A stretch of DNA of 58,553 nucleotides from an uncultured Clostridia bacterium. GTDB taxonomy: Bacteria; Bacillota; Clostridia; Christensenellales; Borkfalkiaceae. Shown piece after piece: positions 25,316 to 34,508 of the stretch. Both the position numbers and the translations under genes were made by a program. Positions within the stretch are counted from its first letter, which is position 1; every line of letters starts with the position of its first letter. The notes below the pieces were generated by a model that was not told where the DNA came from, ran no database searches, and saw only the letters and a program-made list of their open reading frames with translations. Where the stretch lies: positions 1 to 58,553 of the forward strand of contig CANQHG010000009.1 of the NCBI GenBank assembly GCA_947623655.1, in the 5' to 3' direction.

Positions 25316-25344
25316 ATTATAGTGGATATAAGAGAAAAAATCAA
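25316..25344 (-). promoter_or_regulatory. promoter of trmL, leaderless geometry
   Basis: Minus-strand TTGATT (25339-25344), 17 bp, TATAAT (25316-25321). Only six bases separate the -10 box from the trmL ATG, so transcription should start at or next to the start codon. Confidence 0.75.
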
Positions 25345-25383
25345 GCACTTATGATAAATTTCAGGCGCCGTACGTTTTTCACA

Positions 25384-25412
25384 AAAATGTCCCCCGCGCG
25401 TCGGCGCGGGGG
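25384..25412 (-). terminator. terminator of the SpoIIQ-like gene
   Basis: CCCCCGCG (25391-25398) pairs with CGCGGGGG (25405-25412), followed on the minus strand by ACATTTTTG. It is just downstream of the stop at 25419. Confidence 0.75.
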
Positions 25413-25418
25413 ATAACT

Positions 25419-26093
25419 TTACTTTTCCTCGAGAACGGATCCGAGATACTCCGTAGGGTCGGCAGGGTCGCCGTTGAGTTCCACTTCAAGGTGCAGATGC
25501 TCGCCGTCCTTGCGCTCGATGCCGTAGGCCGCCGCCACAACGCCGAGCTTTTCTCCCTTTTTGACGGAAGCGCCCTCTTTCAAAGTGCTGTCGGGTTCCA
25601 CAAAGCGATAGATCGTCTTGAGCCCGTCGCCATGGTCGACAATGACGAGATTGCCCGTCTCTTCGCTGTACGAAATACTCTCGACCTTGCCGTCTGCCAT
25701 GCACTTGACCTCCGTGCCCGCCTTGGCGTTAAAGTCGACCGCCTTATGGCGATAGATCCAGCCGAGCGTCTCGTTGGCGTAGATGACGTTGTATTCCACC
25801 GTGTAGCTCGCTCCCTCGATGGGAGAGACAAACCGCACGGCGTCCTCGCCGCCGGAGGGCGTGGAAGGCTCCTTCCCTTCGTCTGGATCCTTGTTTTCGT
25901 TGTTATCGCCCTCGTTGTTTCCCGTATTGCCGCCTATGTCGTCGCCCGAGGAGGGGAGATCGAGGTTTTGGCCCGAGCCCGTCGTCAGAAAGTAGACGGT
26001 GAGGACGGTCGCCGCGATAAGCAGCAGGACGCAGACGGACAGTACAATGTAGTATAGCAGTCTTTTCTTAGGTTTTGTGTTTTCTTCTTTCAT
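25419..26093 (-). CDS. LytM/M23 peptidase-like membrane protein (SpoIIQ candidate)
   Basis: A 224-residue protein with a transmembrane helix (about 12-35), a Gly/Asn/Asp-rich linker (DDIGGNTGNNEGDNNEN) and a C-terminal LytM domain. The zinc ligands seem intact: HKAVDF (His...Asp) and HLHLEVEL (HxH). Size and layout fit SpoIIQ, the forespore half of the SpoIIQ-SpoIIIAH channel, and clostridial SpoIIQ keeps the zinc site. Other M23 cell-wall hydrolases look alike. GGAGG precedes the ATG. No sporulation-sigma promoter could be identified with confidence. Confidence 0.75.
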   Translation of the reverse strand: MKEENTKPKKRLLYYIVLSVCVLLLIAATVLTVYFLTTGSGQNLDLPSSGDDIGGNTGNNEGDNNENKDPDEGKEPSTPSGGEDAVRFVSPIEGASYTVEYNVIYANETLGWIYRHKAVDFNAKAGTEVKCMADGKVESISYSEETGNLVIVDHGDGLKTIYRFVEPDSTLKEGASVKKGEKLGVVAAAYGIERKDGEHLHLEVELNGDPADPTEYLGSVLEEK

Positions 26094-26155
26094 GATGAAA
26101 TCCTCCGATGATATGTAGGGTTTTGACAGATCACACCGTCTTTATACCAAAAATC

Positions 26156-26581
26156 TCAAAATCCCCCGAAAATCAGCGGGGTGCCCGCCGCCGTCTGTTC
26201 TCTCCCCACGGCGATGTGAAGATTTACCCGATAGCCGCCCAGAGACACACAACTGCCGAGACAGGGGGAGTAGCAATAATAGTTTACGACGTCCGCCGTC
26301 TCCTCCCGAAAGAGCACAACGGCGCGGAACCGCCCGAGGAGCGCCTCGCTCTCGTCGCCGTCGTAGCGGACGCTCTCCCCCTCGGGGGCGTAGAGCCATT
26401 TGTCGAGAACGGGGTTTTGGGTTTGTACGGTGAGAGAGGACGAGGACGGAGCGAGATAGAGCTCATAGTTTTTGCCGCCCGCAAAGACGGGCGCATGCAC
26501 AAGACAAGCCGCCGCACCGCCGAGAAGAAAGGCGAGCGCGACAACGAACATTGCCCTTATTCCCCTGAAAAAACTCCTCAT
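26156..26581 (-). CDS. secreted or anchored small protein, possibly YwmB-like
   Basis: A 141-residue protein starting MRSFFRGIRAMFVVALAFLL with an N-terminal signal anchor and a compact extracytoplasmic domain ending VGREQTAAGTPLIFGGF. The C-terminal part (VVNYYCYSPCLGSCVSLGGY, then VNLHIA) is reminiscent of the YwmB/DUF1779 family of Firmicutes, but I am not certain. The ATG at 26581 was chosen because the hydrophobic segment follows directly and a GGAGGA site precedes it. It lies between hinT and the SpoIIQ-like gene. Confidence 0.55.
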   Translation of the reverse strand: MRSFFRGIRAMFVVALAFLLGGAAACLVHAPVFAGGKNYELYLAPSSSSLTVQTQNPVLDKWLYAPEGESVRYDGDESEALLGRFRAVVLFREETADVVNYYCYSPCLGSCVSLGGYRVNLHIAVGREQTAAGTPLIFGGF

Positions 26582-26673
26582 GAAAAAATCCTCCCCGTAT
26601 CGGAAAGGATTTTTGACCGCCTTGCGCGGTTTTATACATATCTTCCATATCTTCGTCGGATTCGGCACGCCGT

Positions 26674-27009
26674 TCACTGCCAGCCGAGAGGTTGGCCGCC
26701 GAGAATGTGGATATGCAGATGACGGACCGTCTGCCCCGCGTTGTCGCCCTGATTGACGACGAGCCGATAGCCGTCTTCAAGTCCGAGGGCGGGCGCCAGG
26801 TCGGCGATCTTTTTCAACGTGCGCCCGAGAAGCGCCTCGCGTGCGCCGTCCAACTCGGAAAGGTAGGCAAAATGTTCCTTGGGCACACAAAGAAGATGCA
26901 CTTTGGCAATGGGTTCGATGTCTTTGAAGATGACGATCTCCCCGTCTTCGTACACCTTGGCCGAGGGGATCTCCCCTGCGATGATCTTACAAAAAATGCA
27001 GTTTTCCAT
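26674..27009 (-). CDS. hinT: HIT-family purine nucleoside phosphoramidase
   Basis: This 111-residue protein starts MENCIFCKIIAGEIPS and has the HIT triad in RHLHIHILGG near its C-terminus. HinT-type enzymes hydrolyse AMP-lysine and other nucleoside phosphoramidates as dimers. The start is preceded by GGAGGAAATATAG, and the mtaB stop abuts it, so it belongs to the prmA-rsmE-mtaB-hinT operon. Confidence 0.92.
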   Translation of the reverse strand: MENCIFCKIIAGEIPSAKVYEDGEIVIFKDIEPIAKVHLLCVPKEHFAYLSELDGAREALLGRTLKKIADLAPALGLEDGYRLVVNQGDNAGQTVRHLHIHILGGQPLGWQ

Positions 27010-28233
27010 CTATATTTCCTCCAGAATTTCGGCATGAACGCCGTCTTTTTCCCGACACACAAGGCGAACCTTGCAAAGTTTCCCCTCTGTAGCGTCCGCG
27101 GCGTATACGCGAAGATAATTTTCCGTATATCCGCCGTCCGCTTCGAAGAGCGCAACCGCCTCTCTCCCCAAAAACCGTGCGATATAGCTCTCCTCCGCCT
27201 CTTTTGCCGCCTCGAGCATGCGCCCCATGCGTTCCTTTTTGACAGCGGGAGAGAGATCTTTCATCTTATATGCCGCCGTGCCCTCGCGGGGAGAGAACGG
27301 AAAGGCGTGCACCCGCGCAAAGCCCGCCTCTTTTACGATCGACAAAGAGGCGCAAAAGTCTTCTTCCGTCTCCGTGGGGAACCCGACGATGATGTCCGTC
27401 GTGATCGCGGCGTCGGGGAAATACCGATGGATCCGCCCGCACGCTTCGAGATATTTTCCGCGCGTATATTTTCTGTTCATCGCCCTGAGAACGGCGTCCG
27501 AACCGCTCTGCAAAGAGAGATGAAAGTGCGGCATGACGTTCCCCGCCGCCCTCATCTTCTCTAAAAAATCCTCCGTAACGACGCCGACTTCCAGAGAGCC
27601 GAGCCGCACGCGGGCGGGGACGTCTTTTAAGAGAAGAAGCAGGCCGCCGAGGTCTATGCCGCCATCGCGGTAGTCGGAGAGATCGATCCCCGTGAGCACG
27701 ATCTCTTTGGCGGACATGCCCCTCGCCTCTTCGAGGACGTTCTCCGCCTTTCTCGAGCGGGATCTCCCCCGCAGATAGGGGATGAGGCAATAACTGCAAA
27801 AGCGGTTACAGCCGTCCTGCACGCGCAGATACGCGCGGGTCTTTGTCTCTTTGGGCGGGGGGAGTTCCGTAAAACAGCCTTCTGTCTCGCGGAAAACGCC
27901 GCGCTCGTTCAAAAGCGCCAAAATCTTATCCTTGCGCGCCGTCCCCGTGACGAGAACGACCCCCTCGCGCGACGCAAATTCCTCCGCGTTGTGCTCCGAA
28001 GCACAACCGCACACGATGACGGGCGCGGACGGATTGAATTTCCGCATGCGGGCGACCGCCTGTCGGGACTTCTTCTCCGCTTCCGCCGTCACCGCGCAGG
28101 TATTGAGGAGATAAAGATCGGCAGATCCGAGTTCGTCGGTCACTTCGTAGCCGCGCTCTTCGAGCCCGCGCATGAGGGATGCGGACTCCGCTTCGTTCTG
28201 CTTGCACCCGAGGGTAAAGACGCACGCCTTCAT
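27010..28233 (-). CDS. mtaB: tRNA t6A37 methylthiotransferase MtaB
   Basis: This 407-residue radical-SAM enzyme has the N-terminal cluster-binding cysteines (TLGCKQNEAES, NTCAVTAEAE, VCGCAS), the SAM-cluster motif CNRFCSYC (about 145) and a C-terminal TRAM-like domain. It converts t6A to ms2t6A at position 37 of ANN-reading tRNAs. The ATG overlaps the rsmE stop (ATGA). Together with rsmE, prmA and the later tsaB/tsaE and tilS genes, the window is rich in translation-quality genes. Confidence 0.95.
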   Translation of the reverse strand: MKACVFTLGCKQNEAESASLMRGLEERGYEVTDELGSADLYLLNTCAVTAEAEKKSRQAVARMRKFNPSAPVIVCGCASEHNAEEFASREGVVLVTGTARKDKILALLNERGVFRETEGCFTELPPPKETKTRAYLRVQDGCNRFCSYCLIPYLRGRSRSRKAENVLEEARGMSAKEIVLTGIDLSDYRDGGIDLGGLLLLLKDVPARVRLGSLEVGVVTEDFLEKMRAAGNVMPHFHLSLQSGSDAVLRAMNRKYTRGKYLEACGRIHRYFPDAAITTDIIVGFPTETEEDFCASLSIVKEAGFARVHAFPFSPREGTAAYKMKDLSPAVKKERMGRMLEAAKEAEESYIARFLGREAVALFEADGGYTENYLRVYAADATEGKLCKVRLVCREKDGVHAEILEEI

Positions 28234-28946
28234 CGCAGCTCCCCCGCCTTATACATGACGGCCGAGAGCAGCGCGATCGCCGCCGTCTCCGCCCGCAAAA
28301 TGCGTTTCCCGAGGGAGATCCCCGTAAATCCGAGCTCTTTGGCGTAAGAAAACTCCTGTTCGGTAAATCCGCCCTCACTGCCCACGACGAGGCAATATGA
28401 GGCCTCCATGTCCGCGATCTCCCCCTCGCTTTTTTCTATAAACTCGCACGCGAAGAGTTTTTGGACATACCCCCCGCACTCGGACATGGCTGCCGCAAAA
28501 TCGTCGAAATATTCCACCGTGGGCACGCGGGAGCGCAAGCACTGTTTCGCGGCCTCTTTCGCGACGCGGCGAAGACGTTCGAGCTTGTTTTCATTCATAT
28601 AGGCGGAACAGTAGCGGGAAGAAAACACGCCGACGCGGTTTACCCCGAGCTCCGTCGCTTTCTGCACAACGAGCTCCGTCTTGTCCCCTTTCAGCGCCCC
28701 GATGAGAAGAAACACGTCCGTCTTCGGCTCCCTGTCGGAGGGCTTTTCGCCGACGACGTGCAGCGTGAGGCAGCCCTTTTGAACTTTCCCGACAATGGCC
28801 GCATACTCCTTGCCGCTGCCGTCGAAGAGAGTCGCTTCGTCCCCCGCCGAGAGCCGCAACACGCTGTGCGCATGGCGGTATTCCTCCCCCGTGAGAACGA
28901 CCTCTTCTCCTATCTTATCCACAAAAAAACGCTTTGGCGCTGCCAT
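28230..28946 (-). CDS. rsmE: 16S rRNA m3U1498 methyltransferase RsmE
   Basis: This 238-residue SPOUT enzyme has an N-terminal PUA-like RNA-binding part and a C-terminal knot (VVGSEGGFTEQE, LGKRILRAETAAI). It methylates U1498 in the decoding centre of 16S rRNA. The ATG at 28946 overlaps the prmA stop (TGATG) with an AGGAG site inside the prmA end. The longer open frame upstream is prmA read in another frame. Confidence 0.94.
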   Translation of the reverse strand: MAAPKRFFVDKIGEEVVLTGEEYRHAHSVLRLSAGDEATLFDGSGKEYAAIVGKVQKGCLTLHVVGEKPSDREPKTDVFLLIGALKGDKTELVVQKATELGVNRVGVFSSRYCSAYMNENKLERLRRVAKEAAKQCLRSRVPTVEYFDDFAAAMSECGGYVQKLFACEFIEKSEGEIADMEASYCLVVGSEGGFTEQEFSYAKELGFTGISLGKRILRAETAAIALLSAVMYKAGELR

Positions 28947-29890
28947 CACATTCTCCTCAAAACGAGGGCGAGCCATTCGCCCTTTTGTTGCTCTTCGATG
29001 AGGGAAAGCCCCTCTTGACGGAATGCTCTCTTTACTTTTTCGGCCCTGTCGGGAATGATGCCCGAGAGGATGACCGTTCCCCCCTCTTTGAGGTGCGCGG
29101 GGATCGCAGGCGCAAGGCCGACGAGGATCTCCGCCGTGATATTGGCGAGAATGAGATCGGCTTGCATGGCCGTGTCGTCGACGAGGTTGCTCTCGGCGAC
29201 AACGACTTTGGACTCTACGCCGTTCTTTTGAGCGTTGTGCTTCGCGCTCGAGACGGCAACGGGGTCGATGTCGGTGAGATAGCAGAGCTCTGCGCCGAGC
29301 TTGGCGGCCGCAATGCCCAAAATGCCGCTCCCGCAACCGACGTCGAGAACAACGTCCCCCTCTTTGAGGTATTTCTGCAAGAATTCCACGCACATCGCCG
29401 TCGTCTCGTGCTCGCCCGTGCCGAACGCCATGTTGGAGTCGAGAAGAATGACTTTTTCGTCGGGTGCTTCAAGATATTCGATCCACTCGGGCACGACGAC
29501 GATATGTCCCAAATGAATGGGGCGGAAGTGCTTTTTCCAGATGTCGATCCAGTCGTCGCCGTCGATCGTACGCTTGGTCTCTTCGAGGGTCCCGAACGCG
29601 ATCTCCCCGCCGCTTCTTTCACGGCAATCGTAAATTTCCCGCATGATCCTGGGGATCTCCCCCTCGTTTTCGGGGAGAAGAAAGGCTTTGACGAGGACGT
29701 CGGACTTCGGCAAATTCTGCAAAGACTCGTCGAGATAATCCCAAAAGACGCCCGTCTTGCCCTCTTGCAGGGCGATGACGTCGGCGATGTCCGAAACGGC
29801 CACCCCGCCCTCGGTGTAATTCCAGAGAATGTCGGCGACGAGCTCGCTCGCTTCTGTCGTCGTATGGACGGTAAGTTCGATATATTTCAT
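28946..29890 (-). CDS. prmA: ribosomal protein L11 methyltransferase PrmA
   Basis: This 314-residue class I methyltransferase has an N-terminal substrate domain, the SAM motif LDVGCGSGILGIAAAK and LANITAEI downstream. It trimethylates L11. The first codon follows a perfect -10 box by 6 nt with no ribosome binding site, so the operon mRNA is predicted to be leaderless. Confidence 0.95.
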   Translation of the reverse strand: MKYIELTVHTTTEASELVADILWNYTEGGVAVSDIADVIALQEGKTGVFWDYLDESLQNLPKSDVLVKAFLLPENEGEIPRIMREIYDCRERSGGEIAFGTLEETKRTIDGDDWIDIWKKHFRPIHLGHIVVVPEWIEYLEAPDEKVILLDSNMAFGTGEHETTAMCVEFLQKYLKEGDVVLDVGCGSGILGIAAAKLGAELCYLTDIDPVAVSSAKHNAQKNGVESKVVVAESNLVDDTAMQADLILANITAEILVGLAPAIPAHLKEGGTVILSGIIPDRAEKVKRAFRQEGLSLIEEQQKGEWLALVLRRM

Positions 29891-29896
29891 GCGGAT

Positions 29897-29925
29897 ATTA
29901 TAGAATACTGCGAGGAAAATGTCAA
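29897..29925 (-). promoter_or_regulatory. promoter of prmA operon, leaderless geometry
   Basis: Minus-strand TTGACA (29920-29925), 17 bp, TATAAT (29897-29902), then six bases and the prmA ATG. Confidence 0.85.
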
Positions 29926-29985
29926 GCGGCGGGCCATTCGGATTCCGTCATGCCGAGCCCGCCGAAGCATCACCGCTTTTTCATT

Positions 29986-30013
29986 AAAAAACGGCGATCT
30001 ATGTCGCCGTTTT
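29986..30013 (-). terminator. terminator of dnaJ
   Basis: ACGGCGA (29991-29997) pairs with TCGCCGT (30004-30010), with A and T runs on both sides, so it can work in both directions. It lies just after the dnaJ stop. Confidence 0.8.
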
Positions 30014-30021
30014 TGGGATTA

Positions 30022-31161
30022 TTACTTTTTATATGGGTCTTTTCCGTAGAGAGCGGAGAGCGTATCGGCATATTTTTTCGACTTGTCGTAATTTTTGAGT
30101 TCGATCCCCTGTGCCGCCGCGGCAAGCGCCGCCTTCTGATCGCGGGAAAGCTTTGCGGGCGTCTCCACGATCACCCTCACGTGCATGGAGCCCGTTCCCG
30201 ATCTTCCGCGGATCCCTTTCCCCCTCATCACGAACTCCGTACCCGACTGCGTTCCCTCGGGGATCGTCATGTCGAAGACGTCGTTGAGGTCGGGCGCCTT
30301 GACCGTTCCGCCGAGAATTGCCGTGAGGAACGGAACGGGCAGATCGACGTAGAGATCCATGCCGTCCCGCCTGAAAAGTTTGTGCGGTTCGATGCGGAAT
30401 GTGACGATGAGATCGCCCGCCTGTCCGCCGCTCGTGCTCGCCTGTCCGAAGCCGCGCTTGCGCATCATCGAAGTTGTGTCGACGCCGGCGGGAATATCGA
30501 GGGTCACTTTGGTCTCTTTCCGCTGATATCCCTTGCCCCTGCAATCGGGACATTTTTCGGTGACGATCTTGCCTTTGCCGCCGCAGTCGGGGCAGGCGCC
30601 GACGCGTACCGTTCTGCCGAACATCGTCTCCTGCACCATGCGGACCTGTCCCTTTCCGCCGCATTTCTGGCACGTCTTATATGCGGTGCCGTTCTTGGCG
30701 CCCGTACCGCTGCAAGCGGAACAGGGTTCGTTGCGCGTGTAGGAGATCTCCCTTCTGCACCCCTTTGCCGCGTCCATAAAGGAGAGCGTGACCTGCAAGG
30801 TGACGTCTTCGCCCGTCGTATCGCGCTGGACGGTGCCGCCGCCGAACCCTTGGAAGATGGAGTCGAAAATGTCGGAAAAGCCCGTAAATCCGGCGCCGGA
30901 GAAGCCGCCAAATCCGCCTCCCCCCATGCCGCCCATACCGGGGTGTTCCTGTTCGTAGTCGTAGGCGGCGCGTTTTTGTTTATCGGAGAGCACTTCGTTT
31001 GCCTCGTTGATCTCCCTGAACTTTTCCGCGCATGTCTCGTCGCCGGGGTGAAGGTCGGGGTGATACTGCTTCGCGAGCTTACGGTAAGCCGCCTTGATCT
31101 CGTCCTCGGTCGCGTTTTTCCCGACGCCGAGTATGTCATAGTAGTTTTTTTTGTCTGCCAT
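30022..31161 (-). CDS. dnaJ: chaperone protein DnaJ
   Basis: This 379-residue type I J-protein has a J-domain with HPD (YHPDLHPGD), a G/F-rich linker, four CxxCxGxG zinc motifs ([32 protein letters not shown]) and C-terminal substrate domains. It delivers clients to DnaK and stimulates its ATPase. It is in the expected order after dnaK but is separated from it by a 0.67-kb repeat-filled gap, with a 23-bp hairpin 20 bp before its ATG. Confidence 0.97.
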   Translation of the reverse strand: MADKKNYYDILGVGKNATEDEIKAAYRKLAKQYHPDLHPGDETCAEKFREINEANEVLSDKQKRAAYDYEQEHPGMGGMGGGGFGGFSGAGFTGFSDIFDSIFQGFGGGTVQRDTTGEDVTLQVTLSFMDAAKGCRREISYTRNEPCSACSGTGAKNGTAYKTCQKCGGKGQVRMVQETMFGRTVRVGACPDCGGKGKIVTEKCPDCRGKGYQRKETKVTLDIPAGVDTTSMMRKRGFGQASTSGGQAGDLIVTFRIEPHKLFRRDGMDLYVDLPVPFLTAILGGTVKAPDLNDVFDMTIPEGTQSGTEFVMRGKGIRGRSGTGSMHVRVIVETPAKLSRDQKAALAAAAQGIELKNYDKSKKYADTLSALYGKDPYKK

Positions 31162-31181
31162 AATCGTCCTTGTTTGTGCCG

Positions 31182-31204
31182 AAAAGCCGCAATATGCGGC
31201 TTTT
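31182..31204 (-). terminator. hairpin just upstream of dnaJ
   Basis: A perfect inverted repeat AAAAGCCGCA-ATA-TGCGGCTTTT. It has terminator form on both strands and lies immediately before the dnaJ ribosome binding site. It could terminate read-through from dnaK, or be part of dnaJ control. Confidence 0.55.
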
Positions 31205-31377
31205 GGTATTGATATTGTGAGAGATCGTGTTGAATTCCGACGCGCCTCTGCGGGGCAAATTGCTTGGCTCCTTCCAAAGAGAAGCTGTCACCAAAGGTGA
31301 CTGTAGTGGGCATGTTTTAAATCCGTTGCCCACCCCCTGACCCCCCTCCTCGGGAGGGGGCGCTCAACGCTTATCCC

Positions 31378-31594
31378 GAGGCGCCCCGCGTCATTCTGAG
31401 GTATGGACGCAGAAAGAAGTCAGAACCCTTAACTCGCCCCGCCCGCACGTTCTTTATGGCGTCGGAAGGCGGCACGAGGAGCGTAGAGACGAAGTTAGAA
31501 TCTCGCGGGGCAAAACGTTAAACATGCGGCGAGATGCTTCGGTACATCTTTTACGGACTGCGTACAGCTCCTGTCCTCAGCATGACGCCGCCCG
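31378..31594 (+). repeat. dispersed repeat R1, copy B
   Basis: The second copy of the repeat at 21626-21840, in the same orientation and with a few percent of visible differences. The preceding 31205-31377 holds GC-rich palindromes and no gene. Confidence 0.8.
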
Positions 31595-31630
31595 CACCCC
31601 CTTTGAACACTTTCTTTTCGAAGGCCGTAG

Positions 31631-31835
31631 GCCGAGCAAAGAAATGTTCGAAACCATTCCAACATCACGTGCCTTAGGCGGAATTCACTTCCGCCGTGGG
31701 CGACACAATTCGGCGCATACCCGCGCCTTATTGTAATTCAAGGGAGCATCGTTCGTGAGGTGATAAGACTTGGAAATGTACTAAGCCGACCCCTCGAACG
31801 ATTTATTTTCGCTGAAAACAAATCGTTCGAAATAT
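31631..31835 (+). repeat. dispersed repeat R2, copy next to dnaK
   Basis: It starts CGAGCAAAGAAATGTTCGAA, contains the block GGCGGAATTCACTTCCGCC, and ends in a long hairpin built from CGAACGATTT and AAATCGTTCG. It abuts the dnaK stop codon. Other copies: 35381-35553 and 47381-47587. Confidence 0.8.
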
Positions 31836-33629
31836 TTACTGCTTGAATTCCGTATCGCCGTCGTCGGAGCCGCCTGCGGCGCCGCCCTGCGGGTTCGCCT
31901 GCTGGTAAAGCTTCGTGATGACGGGCGCGATCTTCCTCTGCAATTCGTCGGCGGCCGCATTGTAGGCGTCTTCATCATCGCCCTCAAGCGCTTTCTTCGC
32001 TTCCGCTACGGCGTCTTCGAGCACTTTTTTGTCCTCTTCGGCGAGCTTGTCGCCCGCGTCGCGCAAGGTCTGTTCCACAGAGAACACAAGCCCGTCGAGC
32101 TTGTTCTTCGCCTCGACTTTCTGCTTTCTCTTCTTGTCCTCTTCGGCGTATTGCTCCGCGTCTTTCACGGCCTTGTTGATCTCGTCTTCGGAGAGGTTTG
32201 TAGAGGAAGTGATGGTGATATCCGTCGACTTGCCCGTGCCGAGGTCCTTGGCCTCGACGTGCACGATGCCGTTGTGGTCGACGTCGAACGTGACTTCGAT
32301 CTGCGGGATCCCGCGGGGAGCGGGCGCGATGCCCGTCAAGGTAAATCTGCCCATCGTCTTGTTGTCGCGGCAGAATTCCCTCTCGCCCTGGAGAACATGG
32401 ATCTCCACCGTTGTCTGGTTGTCGGCTGCCGTCGAGAACACTTGCGATTTCTTGACGGGGATCGTCGTATTCCTGTCGATGAGGCGGGTAAACACGCCGC
32501 CGAGCGTCTCGATGCCGAGGGAGAGCGGCATAACGTCGAGAAGAAGCACGTCTTTTACTTCGCCCGTGAGAACGCCGCCCTGAATGGCCGCGCCGACCGC
32601 AACGCACTCGTCGGGGTTGATCCCCTTAAAGGGCTCCTTCCCCGTGAGCTGCTTGACTTTCGCGACGACCGCGGGAACACGTGTGGACCCGCCGACGAGA
32701 ATAACCTTGTCGATATCGCTGTACGAAAGTCCAGCGTCTTTCATCGCAAGGCGCATGGGTTCGGCGGTCTTGTCGACGAGATCGGAAATGAGCGCTTCGA
32801 ATTTCTGGCGGGTGATCTCGAGTTCGAGGTGAGCGGGACCGGAGGCGGTCATAGAGATGAAAGGCAGGGAGACGGAAGTCGACGTCATGCCCGAGAGCTC
32901 GATCTTTGCCTTTTCGGCAGCTTCCTTGAGCCTCTGCATCGCCATCTTATCCTGCGAGAGGTCGACGCCGTGCGACTTTTTGAACTCTCCGACCATATAA
33001 TCCATGAGGCGCTTATCGAAGTCGTCGCCGCCGAGCATGTTGTTGCCGTTCGTTGCGAGGACTTCGAACACGCCGTCGGAGATCTCGAGAATGGAGACAT
33101 CGAAAGTGCCGCCGCCGAGGTCGTAGATCATGACCTTGGAGTTCTCTTTCTCCTTGTCGAGCCCATAGGAAAGCGCCGCCGCCGTGGGCTCGTTGATGAT
33201 GCGCAAAACGTTGAGCCCCGCGATCTTGCCCGCGTCTTTCGTGGCCTGACGCTGGGCGTCGGTGAAATAAGCGGGGCAGGTGATCACGGCGTCCGTCACT
33301 TTCCCGCCGAGATAGGCTTCCGCGTCCGCCTTGAGCTTGCTGAGGATCATAGCGGAGATCTCCTGCGGAGAGTATGACTTATCGTCGATCTTCACCTTAT
33401 AGTCGGAACCCATCTTCCGTTTAATGGAGCTGACCGTCTTTTCGGGATTGGCGACCGCCTGACGTTTTGCGACTTGCCCGACGACGCGGGAACCGTCCTT
33501 TTGGAATGCAACGACGGAGGGAGTCGTTCTCGCGCCCTCCGCATTTGCGATGACGACGGGCTCGCCGCCTTCCATCACTGCAACGCATGAATTCGTCGTA
33601 CCCAAATCAATACCGATTACTTTAGACAT
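31836..33629 (-). CDS. dnaK: chaperone protein DnaK (Hsp70)
   Basis: This 597-residue Hsp70 starts [18 protein letters not shown]. It has the actin-like ATPase domain ([24 protein letters not shown]), a linker ([12 protein letters not shown]) and the substrate-binding domain with a helical lid. It is slightly shorter than E. coli DnaK at the lid tail. It follows grpE by 44 bp. Heat-shock control is not obvious: no CIRCE element was found upstream of grpE, and hrcA is not next to it. Confidence 0.98.
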   Translation of the reverse strand: MSKVIGIDLGTTNSCVAVMEGGEPVVIANAEGARTTPSVVAFQKDGSRVVGQVAKRQAVANPEKTVSSIKRKMGSDYKVKIDDKSYSPQEISAMILSKLKADAEAYLGGKVTDAVITCPAYFTDAQRQATKDAGKIAGLNVLRIINEPTAAALSYGLDKEKENSKVMIYDLGGGTFDVSILEISDGVFEVLATNGNNMLGGDDFDKRLMDYMVGEFKKSHGVDLSQDKMAMQRLKEAAEKAKIELSGMTSTSVSLPFISMTASGPAHLELEITRQKFEALISDLVDKTAEPMRLAMKDAGLSYSDIDKVILVGGSTRVPAVVAKVKQLTGKEPFKGINPDECVAVGAAIQGGVLTGEVKDVLLLDVMPLSLGIETLGGVFTRLIDRNTTIPVKKSQVFSTAADNQTTVEIHVLQGEREFCRDNKTMGRFTLTGIAPAPRGIPQIEVTFDVDHNGIVHVEAKDLGTGKSTDITITSSTNLSEDEINKAVKDAEQYAEEDKKRKQKVEAKNKLDGLVFSVEQTLRDAGDKLAEEDKKVLEDAVAEAKKALEGDDEDAYNAAADELQRKIAPVITKLYQQANPQGGAAGGSDDGDTEFKQ

Positions 33630-33673
33630 AATATATTCTCCTTAAAATGTTTTTGTGTTTATTTTCGCCGCGC

Positions 33674-34249
33674 TCACTTGACCACAACGACTTGTGCGAA
33701 GCGCAGAACTTTGCCGTTTTGTTCGTAGCCCTTTGCGTAAACTTGCTTTACGGTGCCGCTCTCCTCTCCTTCTTCGGGATCGACCGCCATGATCGCCTCG
33801 TGCTTTTCGGCGTCGAACGGCTGTCCGAGAGGATCGATCGTGACGATGTTTTCCTCCTGCAAGATCTTTTCAAACGCTGCCGTCACCATCTGAATGCCCT
33901 TTTTCGTGGCCTCGTCCGTACAGCTTGCAAGCGCTCGGGCGAGATTGTCTGCGATGGGAAAGAGTTTTCCAACGACGTCCGCCCTGCCGTCTCTGTATCG
34001 CTGGGCGCTCTGGGAAGCAGTACGCTTGCGGTAGTTTTCATACTCGGCCGACACGGCGTACCATTTCCGTTTGTAATCCTCAGACGCGGCCTTTTCGCGC
34101 TCGAGCTCGGCTTTGAGCGCCTCCGCTTCCGACTTCTCGGGCTCTGCGGGCGCCGCGGCCTGTTCGGATTCTGCGTGTTTTTCCGCCGTCTGTCCGTTTT
34201 CCTCTTCTACGGGCTTTTTTGCCTCTTTTTCTTCGCGTTTTTTGCTCAT
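33674..34249 (-). CDS. grpE: nucleotide exchange factor GrpE
   Basis: This 191-residue protein has an acidic low-complexity N-terminus, a long coiled coil (RKWYAVSAEYENYRKRTASQ) and the C-terminal beta-wing ending (VKQVYAKGYEQNGKVLRFAQ). It releases ADP from DnaK. It is the first gene of the grpE-dnaK unit, without hrcA in front. Confidence 0.95.
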   Translation of the reverse strand: MSKKREEKEAKKPVEEENGQTAEKHAESEQAAAPAEPEKSEAEALKAELEREKAASEDYKRKWYAVSAEYENYRKRTASQSAQRYRDGRADVVGKLFPIADNLARALASCTDEATKKGIQMVTAAFEKILQEENIVTIDPLGQPFDAEKHEAIMAVDPEEGEESGTVKQVYAKGYEQNGKVLRFAQVVVVK

Positions 34250-34275
34250 ATCGTACCGCCCTTTTGTTTTCCCTT

Positions 34276-34304
34276 TTTATATAAGGCGATTTTTGCCCAA
34301 TCAA
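34276..34304 (-). promoter_or_regulatory. promoter of grpE-dnaK
   Basis: Minus-strand TTGATT (34299-34304), 17 bp, TATAAA (34276-34281). No CIRCE (TTAGCACTC repeat) or CtsR heptamer pair is visible around it. Confidence 0.6.
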
Positions 34305-34357
34305 ACAGATTTTACAAAAAAACAGCCCAAATCCGAAAAAATTTTTTTCGGCGGGTC

Positions 34358-34386
34358 TTTACAATGGGGGCAAAATGTATTAAAAT
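34358..34386 (+). promoter_or_regulatory. promoter of the PRTase-like gene
   Basis: TTTACA (34358-34363), 17 bp, TAAAAT (34381-34386), about 120 bp before the ATG at 34509. Confidence 0.5.
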
Positions 34387-34508
34387 AATAGAAAAGGAAG
34401 CAGTTTTGCGCGTATATCTTGCGCCTCCGCCCCGTGCTTGTTTCCTCTGAAAGGGAGCGCCGACGGCGGTAAGCTGTAAATAATGACAGAAACGGGAGGG
34501 GAAATTTT

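Noticed and set aside
34250..34508. CIRCE or CtsR operator upstream of grpE
   Set aside because: Neither the TTAGCACTC inverted repeat nor GGTCAAA heptads are present.
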